NCBI RefSeq assembly: GCF_010747415.1
Contig: NZ_JAAGNZ010000001.1
Coordinates: 310,001-374,000 of the forward strand
Origin: Spirosoma agri
GTDB lineage: Bacteria; Bacteroidota; Bacteroidia; Cytophagales; Spirosomataceae
DNA: 64,000 nt
Direction: 5' to 3'
Of the stretch, positions 1 through 8,572 are shown piece by piece (the first letter of the stretch is position 1; every line of letters starts with the position of its first letter). Below the pieces are notes generated by a model, which was given only the letters and a program-made list of their open reading frames with translations, was not told the DNA's origin and did not search any database. The position numbers were made by a program, and so were the translations under genes.

Positions 1-797
1 TGCAGCGGCACATGCTGGCGATGAAAGAACTGGGGTGTAATCTGGTGCGGGTACACATTGCCGGCGTCGATCCCCGAATCTACAACCTGGCCGACAAGTT
101 GGGTCTTCTGGTTTGGGTGGAGGTGCCCAGTCCGCACAGTTCAACGGCCCGGAGTCGTCAAAATCACAAAGCCGAGTTGCTGCGTATGGTGGCGCTGATC
201 AGCACGCACCCATCGGTGGTTATCTGGAGTCTCTATAATGAAGATTGGGGTGCTCAGGATATCGCGACGAATCCTGAAACACGGCAGTACATCATGGATA
301 TGTACCACTATATGCAGCTGACTTATCCGCAGTATTTGGTCGTCGACAACGACGGATGGCAGCATATTTCCTGGGAGGGACGTCTCAAATCGGACTTGCT
401 GACGGCTCATCTATACACGCCGGATCTAGCGCGGTGGCAGGAACTGCTTGACCAATTGGTGGCGGGGGAGCTAATGCATGTGGCGGCTTTTCCACTCGTG
501 GTGGGCGATCCGTTTTTTTATCGTCGTCAGGTGCCGCTGGTGATTAGTGAATGGGGAGGTTTTGGTTTTGCCAACTACGGCGGTCCCAATGATTCGGGAG
601 ATCGGGCCGAACGCATTCGACTTTTCAAACAGGCGCTCAGAAAGCATGATATCGCGGGTGATTTATACACACAGGCGACCAACATTGAAGATGAGCAGAA
701 TGGCCTGATCGATCCGCAAACGGGCGAACTGAGCGTACCGGCAGGGCTCCTCAATTCACGTTCAGAACATCCACTTCCAACGCCACTAACGTCGTAG
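1..797 (+). CDS. Glycoside hydrolase family 2 enzyme, C-terminal part (5' truncated by window)
   Basis: The reading frame is open from the window edge (codons visible from base 3), so the N-terminus lies outside. The visible part is the end of a GH2 TIM barrel (beta-galactosidase/beta-glucuronidase/beta-mannosidase type) that hydrolyses terminal beta-glycosides. Numbering from the Met at base 12, the segment NLVRVHIAGVDP is typical of the barrel start, the acid/base Asn-Glu pair sits in SLYNEDWG (E77) and the probable nucleophile Glu in ISEWGGFG (E180). After the barrel there is only a short tail, so no extra C-terminal domains. Which sugar is cleaved cannot be told from this fragment. A good hairpin terminator follows at 932-962. 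Confidence 0.85.
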   Translation, partial: QRHMLAMKELGCNLVRVHIAGVDPRIYNLADKLGLLVWVEVPSPHSSTARSRQNHKAELLRMVALISTHPSVVIWSLYNEDWGAQDIATNPETRQYIMDMYHYMQLTYPQYLVVDNDGWQHISWEGRLKSDLLTAHLYTPDLARWQELLDQLVAGELMHVAAFPLVVGDPFFYRRQVPLVISEWGGFGFANYGGPNDSGDRAERIRLFKQALRKHDIAGDLYTQATNIEDEQNGLIDPQTGELSVPAGLLNSRSEHPLPTPLTS

Positions 798-931
798 TGA
801 ACGGCTTTTGCCTATATTGTCGGTTAAAAACCGCAGTTGACTACTTTGTTGATCCGGTCCGGCTGTTTGTCCGGTATCGTCAGGCTTTTAGTATTTCGAT
901 TCGAGTACTGTACATAGCGAATAGGTAAGTC

Positions 932-962
932 AAGGCAGGTCCGATTGGATCTGCCTTTTTTA
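932..962 (+). terminator. Rho-independent terminator
   Basis: An 11-bp stem with one mismatch (AAGGCAGGTCC against GGATCTGCCTT) is followed by a run of T. It probably ends the GH2 transcript. Confidence 0.75.
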
Positions 963-1066
963 TTGGAATCGCTTCAGGTTTTATTGTTAATGAGTACTAC
1001 CAAATAGTAAATAAGTAAGCCTTCTGTACATTCCATGCGTCCATCTTTTTCGATAAACCTACCTTT

Positions 1067-2530
1067 ATGTTGACTTACCTGACTTCTGATTTTATACACA
1101 TGATGCATTTCTCTACGTCTTTCACGAGTTGTACTGTTCGGCTTTTACTCTTTTTAATCAGCGTGCCAATCCTTTCTGTAGCTCAGAATAGTTATGTGGC
1201 TAATTCCCCAAACTCCTCTTCCTACGGCTCCTTCAATGCGATCGTTGGCCCTTTTTCGGGTAACCCCGATATGACAGGTGTAGCCAATGTGTTTGTCGGT
1301 ACGTCTATCGGCAACTCCAATACAACTGGTGCTTATAATGTATTTGTCGGTGGAGCAGGTGCAGCCTTGTCAAATACGACTGGTAGCTATAATGTGTTTA
1401 CTGGAGCCAGCGCAGGTTACAAAAATACGTCAGGAGAAAACAATGCTTTTGTCGGTTATCAGGCAGGCTACAACAATTCGACAGGTTATAGTAATACATT
1501 TATAGGCAGTCAGGCGGGGCATGAAAACTCAGGTGGCTACAGTAACGTTTTTGTGGGCCTAACGGCTGGATATCGTAACACGGGCGGTTTTAGCAATGTG
1601 TTTGTCGGCTTTAATTCGGGCTTTGCGAATACAAATGGGACAAGAAATACGTTTTTAGGTACTCAGACTGGTGCTAGCAATGTATCTGGTAGTGGGAACG
1701 TCTTCCTCGGGGGCTTTACGGGGTATTCCAATTCTACTGGGTCTTTTAATACACATACTGGCTATCAGGCTGGTTACAACAATAGCACGGGTAGTCAGAA
1801 CACTTTTTTTGGTGCTCTGGCAGGTTATAATACCACCCTCGGCACCAGCAATATCTTTCTAGGTTATCAAGCTGGTTTAGGTAACAGTACCAGTAGTAAT
1901 AATGTTATTATTGGCCCCAACTCAGGGACGGCCACCACGGGTAGTAATAATGTACTGTTGGGATCCAATACACAATCCACCAGTGACAATATACAAAATG
2001 CAGCCGCTATTGGCGTAAATGCAAGTGTTGGAATAAGCAATGCTATTGTGCTAGGCGACTATACCAATGCAAGCATCGCTGTCGGCATTGGCACCAATGC
2101 TCCGCAATTTCCTCTTGATGTACGGGGTATTATCAACCTGCGGAACAACGGTACTATCAAGTTCAGTCATCTCAGCAATTCCCTGCGTAATGGCACAACC
2201 GACCAGTTTTTAACAGTGAATGAGCAAGGTGAAACTGTACTGGCCAAGCATCGTTTGCGTATTGATAACGCCAGTGAATGGAGTGATAAGGTCTTCGAGA
2301 CGGGCTATCAGTTGAAACCACTTACTGAAGTGGGTGAGTATATCCAACTGCATCAACACCTGCCCGGAGTGCCCTCGGCAGTGGAAGTTGTAGAGAAGGG
2401 TATCGATGCGGCCAAGATGGATGCTAAACTGCTGGAGAAGATCGAAGAACTGACGCTGTATACCATTCAGCAGCAAAAAGAGATTGACGAGCTTAAAACG
2501 CTTGTGAAGCAGCTTATAGAAAAGAAGTAA
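1067..2530 (+). CDS. Secreted fibre-like protein with 17-residue repeats (paralog of the gene at 4419)
   Basis: Function not recognised. A signal peptide ending near LSVAQ is followed by about a dozen 17-residue repeats of the form N-x-F-x-G-x-x-A-G-x-x-N-x-x-G-x-x (roughly residues 75-310). The C-terminal part has a conserved block around FPLDVRG and LPGVPSAVEVVEKG, ending in a charged coiled coil (last 35 residues). Related C-termini are common in Bacteroidota repeat proteins resembling tail fibres or trimeric adhesins, so a surface fibre is a fair guess, but no S74 autoprocessing domain is seen. A TACCTTTA box overlaps the first ATG (1060-1067), so translation may start at 1100 or 1103 instead; both leave the signal peptide intact. 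Its C-terminal half is strikingly similar to the product at 4419-5840. Confidence 0.8.
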   Translation: MLTYLTSDFIHMMHFSTSFTSCTVRLLLFLISVPILSVAQNSYVANSPNSSSYGSFNAIVGPFSGNPDMTGVANVFVGTSIGNSNTTGAYNVFVGGAGAALSNTTGSYNVFTGASAGYKNTSGENNAFVGYQAGYNNSTGYSNTFIGSQAGHENSGGYSNVFVGLTAGYRNTGGFSNVFVGFNSGFANTNGTRNTFLGTQTGASNVSGSGNVFLGGFTGYSNSTGSFNTHTGYQAGYNNSTGSQNTFFGALAGYNTTLGTSNIFLGYQAGLGNSTSSNNVIIGPNSGTATTGSNNVLLGSNTQSTSDNIQNAAAIGVNASVGISNAIVLGDYTNASIAVGIGTNAPQFPLDVRGIINLRNNGTIKFSHLSNSLRNGTTDQFLTVNEQGETVLAKHRLRIDNASEWSDKVFETGYQLKPLTEVGEYIQLHQHLPGVPSAVEVVEKGIDAAKMDAKLLEKIEELTLYTIQQQKEIDELKTLVKQLIEKK

Positions 2531-2641
2531 TGGGCGCCGTGTTGCGCACCTACACTATGTAGACGGTTTTCTGGAAAACACAGAAGCCCAGGCTAATAAC
2601 CCAGGCTTAACTGCGTATTGATAAAGGCCCGCAGCTGACCA

Positions 2642-2899
2642 CTAGCGACCGGATGACGTGGTCGACCGGGTTTTGGTTGTCTTGCTGTTCGTTTTCATTT
2701 TCCGACCATTGCTATTTAACTGGCCCTGGGCCATTGAACTGGATTTGGGCGCTACCGTGCCACCCGTTGATCCGTTCTGGGCCGGTGTCGCGTTTGCGGT
2801 AGGAGTACCTGTGTTGCTACTGCCTGAAGCTGTAGATTGTGCACGGCCTTGTAGGCTCGCTATGCAAAGAAAAGCACCTAGAATGATTCCCTTTTTCAT
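2642..2899 (-). CDS. Small secreted low-complexity protein, unknown function
   Basis: 85 residues. A clear signal peptide (MKKGIILGAFLCIASLQGRAQ) is followed by a Ser/Thr/Asn/Gly-rich stretch and a basic tail rich in Lys, Thr and Arg. No domain is recognised. The start is the only ATG giving a signal peptide. The gene converges on the fibre-like gene ending at 2530. The composition suggests an unfolded exported or surface-associated peptide; a spurious frame is unlikely given the textbook signal sequence. Confidence 0.6.
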   Translation of the reverse strand: MKKGIILGAFLCIASLQGRAQSTASGSSNTGTPTANATPAQNGSTGGTVAPKSSSMAQGQLNSNGRKMKTNSKTTKTRSTTSSGR

Positions 2900-3107
2900 G
2901 ATCGTTCGTTCGATTGATAGTACTACACTGCCAAACTAGCCAGCTCAAAAATGGATTAACTAACCGAGCGAATGGGATTACACAACAGGTAGTTGGTCGA
3001 TGGGCCATACAAAATCCTCTTCAGGAAAATTAGACGAAATTAACGTAGTTTGGTGCCTGACGCTAACACAACTTGTTTTACCCAGCGCTTCAACCATAAC
3101 GCCACAT

Positions 3108-3140
3108 AAAAAAAAGCACTTACGGAGTAATCGTAAGTGC
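3108..3140 (-). terminator. Duplicate of the tRNA-Gly terminator hairpin
   Basis: GCACTTACG and CGTAAGTGC form a 9-bp perfect stem; read on the minus strand it is followed by eight T. It matches the terminator just 3' of the complete tRNA-Gly (6269-6299) and belongs to the duplicated segment. Confidence 0.7.
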
Positions 3141-3205
3141 CTGACGGTGCCTTCGGAATCTTGGAGTGAAAAATGGGGTTCGAACCCACGGCCTGCAGCT
3201 TGGGA
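3116..3205 (-). repeat. Direct repeat of tRNA-Gly 3' half plus terminator (distal att-like copy)
   Basis: This 90-bp segment matches 6275-6364 at 83 of 90 positions by my alignment. It holds the terminator hairpin, the spacer and about 44 nt of the 3' part of tRNA-Gly, up to the anticodon loop, where similarity stops abruptly at 3205/3206. Three of the seven mismatches fall in the acceptor 3' strand, which can no longer pair, so this copy is not a tRNA gene. Confidence 0.85.
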
Positions 3206-3639
3206 TGCATATGGCATTTATTTTTTTAAATAAATTGAAATTATTTATATTATATATCTAAAGTATTTGGTTGCATTTGCTAGTGTATTACGATTCGAAA
3301 AATCAGAATGCAAATACACATTGGCAATGAATGATGTGATTAGCCATTTGATCGTAACAAAGGCATTTTATAGGTGCAAATCACAACGATACTTTTTGTC
3401 GCTCTCCTATCGTTAACTAAATTCACTTACTGAGAATATCCTTGCTCCTTTAAGCAGGATCAGTAATTAGTGGTCTATCTGTCTTCACTATTGGCTCCTA
3501 AGTATAAAATCATTCATTGGTTTTTGGAGTACGTCTAAGTTTATTCTTCGTTCTGAAGAGTTGATCCCGTCGCTCGTTAATCACAAGTGGGGGTCAATTG
3601 CATATTCGCTTTATTCTAACTTAGCTAAATGCTTAACTT
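3206..3639. other. AT-rich intergenic stretch without a recognisable gene
   Basis: Clearly more AT-rich than the surrounding chromosome, especially 3215-3270, and without a convincing reading frame or RNA gene. It begins exactly where similarity to the tRNA ends, which fits imported DNA. Confidence 0.5.
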
Positions 3640-4188
3640 ATGAGACATTTTATTCCACTTCCTCAACTTCTTTTTGTCTGTTTTGCCTCTAATCAATTTT
3701 CTTGTCAGTCAAAAAGCCAGGAAAACATAGAGCAAACAACTCAAGAAAGTCATCTGTCAAGTAAAAATTCGGTTTTGATGCAAGGCGATTATGATGCTCG
3801 CATCAATACAAGATGGATGATGAAGGAAACAAAGCTGGCTGACCATTATGGAAATGATCGACAACACTCATCCGTAGACATATTAAACCGAAAATTTGCC
3901 CATGCCGATTTCGATCTGAGTAACCATTCGTTTTCGTCAGTTCGTGTTCGGGGGACCCGCGAGACTGTCAATGACGTTATAAGCGTAACTGCGTCGCAAC
4001 CCGACTCATTTGCGATAATTAGGCTCAACCAGCGATTCAAAATAATTGAAGTTACTGATAGTATATTAATTCTTCAGACGCTCGAAGGAGTGGGGGTACC
4101 TTATGATATCAAAGAGCTAGCCGATATGTCGATGGCCAGCGGAGGTCCTTACGGTTTCAAAAACTTACGATTTACGTTCGAGAAGTAA
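3640..4188 (+). CDS. Hypothetical exported protein, possible lipoprotein
   Basis: 182 residues, not recognised. The N-terminus is hydrophobic and reaches a Cys in NQFSCQSKS, which could be a loose Bacteroidota lipobox; the stretch after it is polar and Ser/Gln rich. The rest looks like a compact mixed alpha/beta domain without known motifs. It stands alone between an AT-rich region and a copy of the small-RNA-like element that serves as its terminator. Its lower GC content and position inside the tRNA-bounded segment suggest acquisition. The start is the first ATG and gives the signal-like sequence. Confidence 0.6.
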   Translation: MRHFIPLPQLLFVCFASNQFSCQSKSQENIEQTTQESHLSSKNSVLMQGDYDARINTRWMMKETKLADHYGNDRQHSSVDILNRKFAHADFDLSNHSFSSVRVRGTRETVNDVISVTASQPDSFAIIRLNQRFKIIEVTDSILILQTLEGVGVPYDIKELADMSMASGGPYGFKNLRFTFEK

Positions 4189-4208
4189 GGCGTAAGTTAC
4201 AGCTGGAA

Positions 4209-4280
4209 ACAAGCTCTGTTATTTAACTTGGTGTGGATAGAAGCGAAGAGCCCGGCTCAGATGAGATTGGGCTTTTTTTA
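4209..4280 (+). ncRNA. Diverged copy of the small-RNA-like element (see 39013-39098), with terminator
   Basis: Shares ACAAGCTCTGTT (4209-4220) and the exact 16-mer CTTGGTGTGGATAGAA (4227-4242) with the minus-strand element at 39 kb, then a terminator hairpin AGCCC/GGGCT with seven T (4249-4279). The 5' hairpin seen in the other copy is largely lost and no -7 box precedes it, so this copy may now act only as 3' UTR and terminator of the gene ending at 4188. The terminator stem keeps pairing through G-U changes relative to the other copy. Confidence 0.55.
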
Positions 4281-4418
4281 CCTGTTGATTTATACCGACG
4301 AACTTAATCTTGAATAGAAAACAGTTGTAAGCCTATAGTAAACTCCTTACCGGGTAGATGATACATAGCTTACTTTAAGTCAAGTTTTCACTCGATAACA
4401 AGCACTCGCCATTCTTGT

Positions 4419-5840
4419 ATGAAATTACTCTACCGTACTGTACTCTTTATTGCTACTACATTAGGCGTTCACTCAATTGTGCTGGCACAAAGCAATTTGA
4501 TCATTCGTACGCCTGCCTCCTTCTCACCTGGAAGCTTAAATACCTTTGTTGGTACGAGTGCTGGGAATGATAATGTTACTGGTATCAGCAACACATTTAT
4601 TGGTGGGTTTGCTGGCAACAAAAACAACTCGGGATTCTACAATACCTTTGTTGGTAGCCAAAACGGCCAAAATACTAATACTGTTTCTAATAACACCTTT
4701 ATGGGTTACCAGTCGGGGTATACGAACACTACTGGCTACAGTAATACGTTTCTGGGTTCGACGGCAGGCTTTTCGAATACAATGGGCAGATTTAATTCGT
4801 TTGTTGGCGTACAGGCGGGGTATATCAATACTGAGGGTAGTGATAATTCCTTTGTGGGCTATCAATCGGGGCGTAACAACACGACAGGCTCGGGTAACGC
4901 TTTTATGGGCACCTATGCAGGGTACAACAACATAACGGGTAACGAGAATGTCTTCTTGGGATACTACGCAGGGTATACTAATACTGATGGTAATCAGAAT
5001 ACCTTCCTTGGCCATAATAGCGGCATTCAAAATACTTCTGGCACAAACAACTCGTTTATAGGCTCTGCAAATAAAACAGGAAGTGCGAACGCTTTCTTGG
5101 GAAATTTAGCTGGTGCTTTTAATACGACGGGTTCTAACAACGTGCTTATTGGTAACAATGCGGGTCGCAATAACACCGCCGGCAGCAATAACGTCATTGT
5201 TGGACTAAACTCAGGTACGGCCACAACTGGCAACGATAACGTACTGCTAGGAGCCAATATACAGCTTACTAGCGCTAGTATCCAGAATGCGGTCAATGCC
5301 AGCGTCGCTCTAAGCAATGCCATCGTTCTAGGCGACCCCTCAAATACCAGCATCGCTGTGGGTATTGGCACCGACTCGCCCCAGTTCCCTCTTGACGTAC
5401 GGGGTACGATTAATCTACGCAACAACGGTCGCATCAAGTTTGCTAACCTGAGCAACCCGGTGCGCGAGGGCACCACAGATCAGTTCTTAACGGTCAACGA
5501 ACAAGGCGAAACGGTGCTAGCCAAATATCGTTTGCGGATCGATAAGGTCAGCGAGTGGAGTGATAAGGTGTTCGAGACGGGCTACAAGCTCAAGTCACTC
5601 CCTGAGGTGGGTCAGTATATCCAGATTAATAAACATTTGCCGGGTGTGCCCTCAGCGGCAGAGGTCGTAGAGAACGGCATTGATCCGGCCAAAATGAATG
5701 CAAAGCTACTCGAGAAGATTGAAGAGCTGACCCTATATAGCATTCAGTTGGAGAAAGAGCTACAGGCAACGAAGAAACAGCAACAGGAAGAGATCGATGA
5801 GCTAAAGCGCATGGTCAGGCAACTGCTCGACAAAAAATGA
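4419..5840 (+). CDS. Secreted fibre-like protein with 17-residue repeats (paralog of the gene at 1067)
   Basis: 473 residues. Signal peptide 1-24 (ends VLAQ), then about fourteen 17-residue repeats such as [17 protein letters not shown] between residues about 42 and 275, then the same C-terminal module as the paralog ([34 protein letters not shown]) and a coiled coil somewhat longer than the paralog's. The 51-bp coding repeats explain the DNA repetitiveness here. A surface-exposed, possibly trimeric fibre is inferred by analogy with adhesin head repeats; no anchor or T9SS sorting domain was recognised. It lies inside the segment bounded by tRNA-Gly repeats, while the paralog lies just outside. 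Confidence 0.8.
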   Translation: MKLLYRTVLFIATTLGVHSIVLAQSNLIIRTPASFSPGSLNTFVGTSAGNDNVTGISNTFIGGFAGNKNNSGFYNTFVGSQNGQNTNTVSNNTFMGYQSGYTNTTGYSNTFLGSTAGFSNTMGRFNSFVGVQAGYINTEGSDNSFVGYQSGRNNTTGSGNAFMGTYAGYNNITGNENVFLGYYAGYTNTDGNQNTFLGHNSGIQNTSGTNNSFIGSANKTGSANAFLGNLAGAFNTTGSNNVLIGNNAGRNNTAGSNNVIVGLNSGTATTGNDNVLLGANIQLTSASIQNAVNASVALSNAIVLGDPSNTSIAVGIGTDSPQFPLDVRGTINLRNNGRIKFANLSNPVREGTTDQFLTVNEQGETVLAKYRLRIDKVSEWSDKVFETGYKLKSLPEVGQYIQINKHLPGVPSAAEVVENGIDPAKMNAKLLEKIEELTLYSIQLEKELQATKKQQQEEIDELKRMVRQLLDKK

Positions 5841-6268
5841 CGAGAGTAGTAAAAGTGACGCGCCAAAAACATATTTTTTTTTCTGCCTAACTCCAACCAG
5901 CATTTCCAGGAAATACCCTTTTATGTAGCGTACGAAGAGGGAAAAGTCAGTTAATTACTCTCGTTTTGACATACAACTAGCACCATTTTGTAAGTGCAAA
6001 ACTGCCCTATTTGTAATTTTTAACCGTAGGGTATCGGCAGTGGCCGAGAGCAGTTATACATGCGTACTCTTCCAGCGATCGCCATGCTTGCCGATTGTGC
6101 GTTGTACAATATTGGTTAAGATGAATGTAGTTCTATGGCGATTTATATTCGTAAAGCGCCATAGACAGGATCAACCAGTTACAAAGCCGATGTACTTTAT
6201 CACTGGTAGCAGAATTAATTTTATTGAGAGCAATTATAGACGTATGTAAACCGTCACACGCTGTTAGC
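5841..6268. other. Intergenic region, no gene seen
   Basis: There is a run of nine T near 5872 without a convincing stem, and a 69-codon frame at 6040 that has no gene-like features. Nothing else supportable. Confidence 0.4.
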
Positions 6269-6299
6269 AAAAAAGCACTTACGAAATAATCGTAAGTGC
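6269..6299 (-). terminator. Terminator of tRNA-Gly
   Basis: A 9-bp perfect stem GCACTTACG/CGTAAGTGC with a 7-nt loop; on the minus strand it is followed by six T. It lies 22 bases beyond the tRNA CCA end. Confidence 0.85.
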
Positions 6300-6364
6300 C
6301 TGACGGTGAGTTCGGAATCTTGGAGCGGGAAATGGGGTTCGAACCCACGGCCTGCAGCTTGGGA
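6275..6364 (-). repeat. Direct repeat partner of 3116-3205 (tRNA-proximal att-like copy)
   Basis: Contains the tRNA-Gly 3' half and terminator; 83 of 90 positions match 3116-3205. Similarity ends within the anticodon arm. Confidence 0.85.
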
Positions 6365-6396
6365 AGCTGCCGCTCTACCAACTGAGCTACTCCCGC
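6321..6396 (-). tRNA. tRNA-Gly (anticodon CCC)
   Basis: On the minus strand a full cloverleaf can be drawn: acceptor GCGGGAG pairing with TTCCCGC (one G-U), D arm GAGTAGCTC region, anticodon stem GCAGC/GCTGC with loop TTCCCAA, T arm with loop TTCGAAC, discriminator U73, and CCA encoded at 6323-6321. Anticodon CCC reads GGG glycine codons. Its 3' half is duplicated at 3162-3205. Confidence 0.95.
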
Positions 6397-6496
6397 TTTT
6401 TTATGATAAGACAAACATACAGCAAAAAGGCAGACATTGTCAAGCCTTTTCGGTATCTGGTTATTTTTCATTTCTTTTGGGCAAAATCACTCGTTT

Positions 6497-8560
6497 ATGA
6501 CGCCAAACCCGACACCAGTCCATAAGCCCTTCGTTCCCGCCACTGAGTCACCTGCTGAATTTACGCTGAAAGCGATCATTACTGGGTCCGTTTTTGGCGT
6601 TTTGTTTGGCGCTGCTACTGTCTATCTATCACTAAAGGCAGGCTTGTCGGTATCGGCGTCCATTCCCATCGCGGTACTGGCAATCTCGCTTGGCCGCCGG
6701 TTTCTGAACACAACGATTCTCGAAAATAACATCATTCAAACGACCGGCTCAGCGGGCGAGAGTATAGCATCGGGGGTAGTATTCACCATGCCGGGATTTC
6801 TTTTTTTGACGGGTGGAAGCGGTGCCGATTTTTTTAATTACTGGACCATTCTGACCCTGGCTATTCTGGGTGGTTTGATCGGTACGTTGATGATGATCCC
6901 CCTGCGCCGGTCGCTGATCGTACAGGAACATGGTACGCTTCCCTACCCAGAAGGGACGGCTTGTGCCTCTGTCCTGATTGCGGGCGAAAAAGGAGGAGAT
7001 TTTGCCAAAACGGCTTATCAGGGACTGGGTGTTGCCTTGTTCTACGCGCTGCTCCAGAAAGTGCTACACGTGATTGCTGAAGTGCCGGTTTGGGCTACGA
7101 AGCAAACGAACCGGTATTTCCCATCGGCACAGGTGGCGGGTGAAATAACGCCTGAGTATCTGGGCGTTGGGTATATCATTGGTTTTCGAATCTCGGCCGT
7201 ATTGGTCGGTGGCGGTATTCTGGCGTGGCTGGCGCTTATCCCGTTGCTGGCATCGGTTGTGCCGGGTGATACGATTGCGCTGCAACTTCAAAAACTGGGC
7301 TATCTGAATAATCTGCAAACCGCTGGCGGGCCAGGTGGCTGGAATCCCGCAACGCATACGTTCGCTGACGCAACAGCGGCCATTTACCGGGCTTATATCC
7401 GGCAGATTGGCGCTGGCGCGGTTACCGCGGGTGGGTTTATGACGCTCATCAAAACGATTCCCACTATCGTCTCGTCTTTCCGGCAAAGCTTTACGAAATC
7501 GTCGGTCAGTGCCATTGAGACGGAAGGTGCGTTGAGCGAAAGTAATCGTACACCCCGAACCGAGCAGGATTTGAGCGTTCGTATTGTTGTCATTGGCAGC
7601 GTAATTTTAGCGGCTCTCATGGTTGTTCTCCCGCAAATTCCGGGCGATTCGTTGCTGACCAAGTTGCTGATTGCAGTGCTGGTCATTGTTTTTGGCTTCT
7701 TTTTTGTAACGGTCGCCAGTCGTATTGTGGGGCTGATCGGCTCTAGTTCATCGCCGGTTTCGGGGATGACCATTGCAACCATCATGGGCACGGCTTTGGT
7801 ATTTATTGCCGTTGGCCTGACCGGAAAAGTCTACGAACCGGCGGTGCTTGTGGTGGGCAGTATGATTTGTGTCGCGGCTGCCAATGCGGGCGGTACCTCG
7901 CAGGATTTGAAAACGGGCTATCTGGTGGGGGCAACGCCCAAATACCAGCAAATGGCGTTATTTATCGGTGTGATTGTGTCGTCGCTGGTTGTTGGGGCTA
8001 CCGTAAAAATTCTTGATACGCCGACGCCTGATCTGCTGGCTCAGGGTATTACGCACGCTATCGGCTCCGACAAATTTCCGGCTCCGCAGGGAACGCTCAT
8101 GGCTACACTCATCAAGGGACTGCTCTCGTTTAATCTGGACTGGCAGTTTGTGCTGGTCGGTGCGTTCACGGCCTTTGTTTTCGAGCTATGTGGCGTTAGT
8201 GCGTTAGCGTTTGCCGTAGGTCTTTATCTGCCCTTATCTACCACCCTACCTATCTTTATTGGCGGGCTCGTTAAGGCCATTGTCGAATGGAACGCGAAAC
8301 GGAAAGGCACGGAAGAAGAAGATCCGGATCTGGGCAAAGGGAGCCTGTTTGCAACGGGTTTGGTTGCCGGGGGAGCGTTGGCCGGAGTCGCCGTAGCTTT
8401 GTTATCGGTGAATGAATCGATTTACAACGGACTTACATCGTTGACGCTGGAACCCGCTCTAACCGGCCTGCTGGGTGAAGGGGGCTTTATGCTGCTGGGT
8501 GCGCTGGCCTTCGCGGGATTAGCCGGTATTTTGTGGCGAATCGCTGAAAGCAGACGCTAA
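6497..8560 (+). CDS. OPT-family oligopeptide transporter
   Basis: 687 residues, very hydrophobic, with about 14-16 predicted membrane spans, matching the length of OPT-family (oligopeptide/metal-chelate) transporters. The segment KAIITGSVFGVLFGAATVYL followed by LKAGLSVSASIPIAVL is typical of the bacterial OPT N-terminus, and the region LPYPEGTACA is a family hallmark. A cytoplasmic loop rich in charged residues (GTEEEDPDLGKG) lies near residue 600. The longer frame opening at 6437 begins with TTG only 41 bases past the tRNA 5' end, so the ATG at 6497 is preferred. Substrate unknown; peptides or peptide-metal chelates are inferred. It converges on the P1 peptidase gene 12 bp away. Confidence 0.85.
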   Translation: MTPNPTPVHKPFVPATESPAEFTLKAIITGSVFGVLFGAATVYLSLKAGLSVSASIPIAVLAISLGRRFLNTTILENNIIQTTGSAGESIASGVVFTMPGFLFLTGGSGADFFNYWTILTLAILGGLIGTLMMIPLRRSLIVQEHGTLPYPEGTACASVLIAGEKGGDFAKTAYQGLGVALFYALLQKVLHVIAEVPVWATKQTNRYFPSAQVAGEITPEYLGVGYIIGFRISAVLVGGGILAWLALIPLLASVVPGDTIALQLQKLGYLNNLQTAGGPGGWNPATHTFADATAAIYRAYIRQIGAGAVTAGGFMTLIKTIPTIVSSFRQSFTKSSVSAIETEGALSESNRTPRTEQDLSVRIVVIGSVILAALMVVLPQIPGDSLLTKLLIAVLVIVFGFFFVTVASRIVGLIGSSSSPVSGMTIATIMGTALVFIAVGLTGKVYEPAVLVVGSMICVAAANAGGTSQDLKTGYLVGATPKYQQMALFIGVIVSSLVVGATVKILDTPTPDLLAQGITHAIGSDKFPAPQGTLMATLIKGLLSFNLDWQFVLVGAFTAFVFELCGVSALAFAVGLYLPLSTTLPIFIGGLVKAIVEWNAKRKGTEEEDPDLGKGSLFATGLVAGGALAGVAVALLSVNESIYNGLTSLTLEPALTGLLGEGGFMLLGALAFAGLAGILWRIAESRR

Positions 8561-8572
8561 AAGGGAAGGGAT

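Larger units (their letters stand above)
3116..6364. mobile_element. Candidate small genomic island bounded by tRNA-Gly direct repeats
   Basis: The complete tRNA-Gly at the right end and a decayed copy of its 3' half at the left end are in direct orientation. That is the geometry left by tyrosine-recombinase integration at a tRNA 3' end. Inside are an AT-rich stretch, a hypothetical secreted protein, a copy of the small-RNA-like element and a fibre-like paralog. No integrase is present, so the element would be a remnant or mobilised in trans. A tandem duplication of a fibre-gene/tRNA unit is the alternative, since the two fibre genes end 3310 bp apart and the tRNA copies are offset by 3159 bp. 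Confidence 0.45.

Noticed and set aside
1280-1960. CRISPR-like or satellite DNA because of regular repetition
   Set aside because: The periodicity is 51 bp, in frame and coding for variable 17-residue repeats; no identical repeats with unique spacers.
3162-3205. A second tRNA-Gly gene
   Set aside because: Only the 3' half is present, the acceptor strand is mutated and there is no 5' half; it is a repeat remnant.
4536-5030. 164-codon minus-strand reading frame
   Set aside because: Lies opposite the repeat array of the fibre gene and mirrors its periodicity; no independent coding evidence.
6040-6249. 69-codon plus-strand reading frame
   Set aside because: GTG start, no signal or domain, ends in intergenic DNA just before the tRNA terminator; looks random.
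6133-6471. Minus-strand reading frame overlapping tRNA-Gly
   Set aside because: It runs straight through the tRNA and its terminator; composition is not protein-like.
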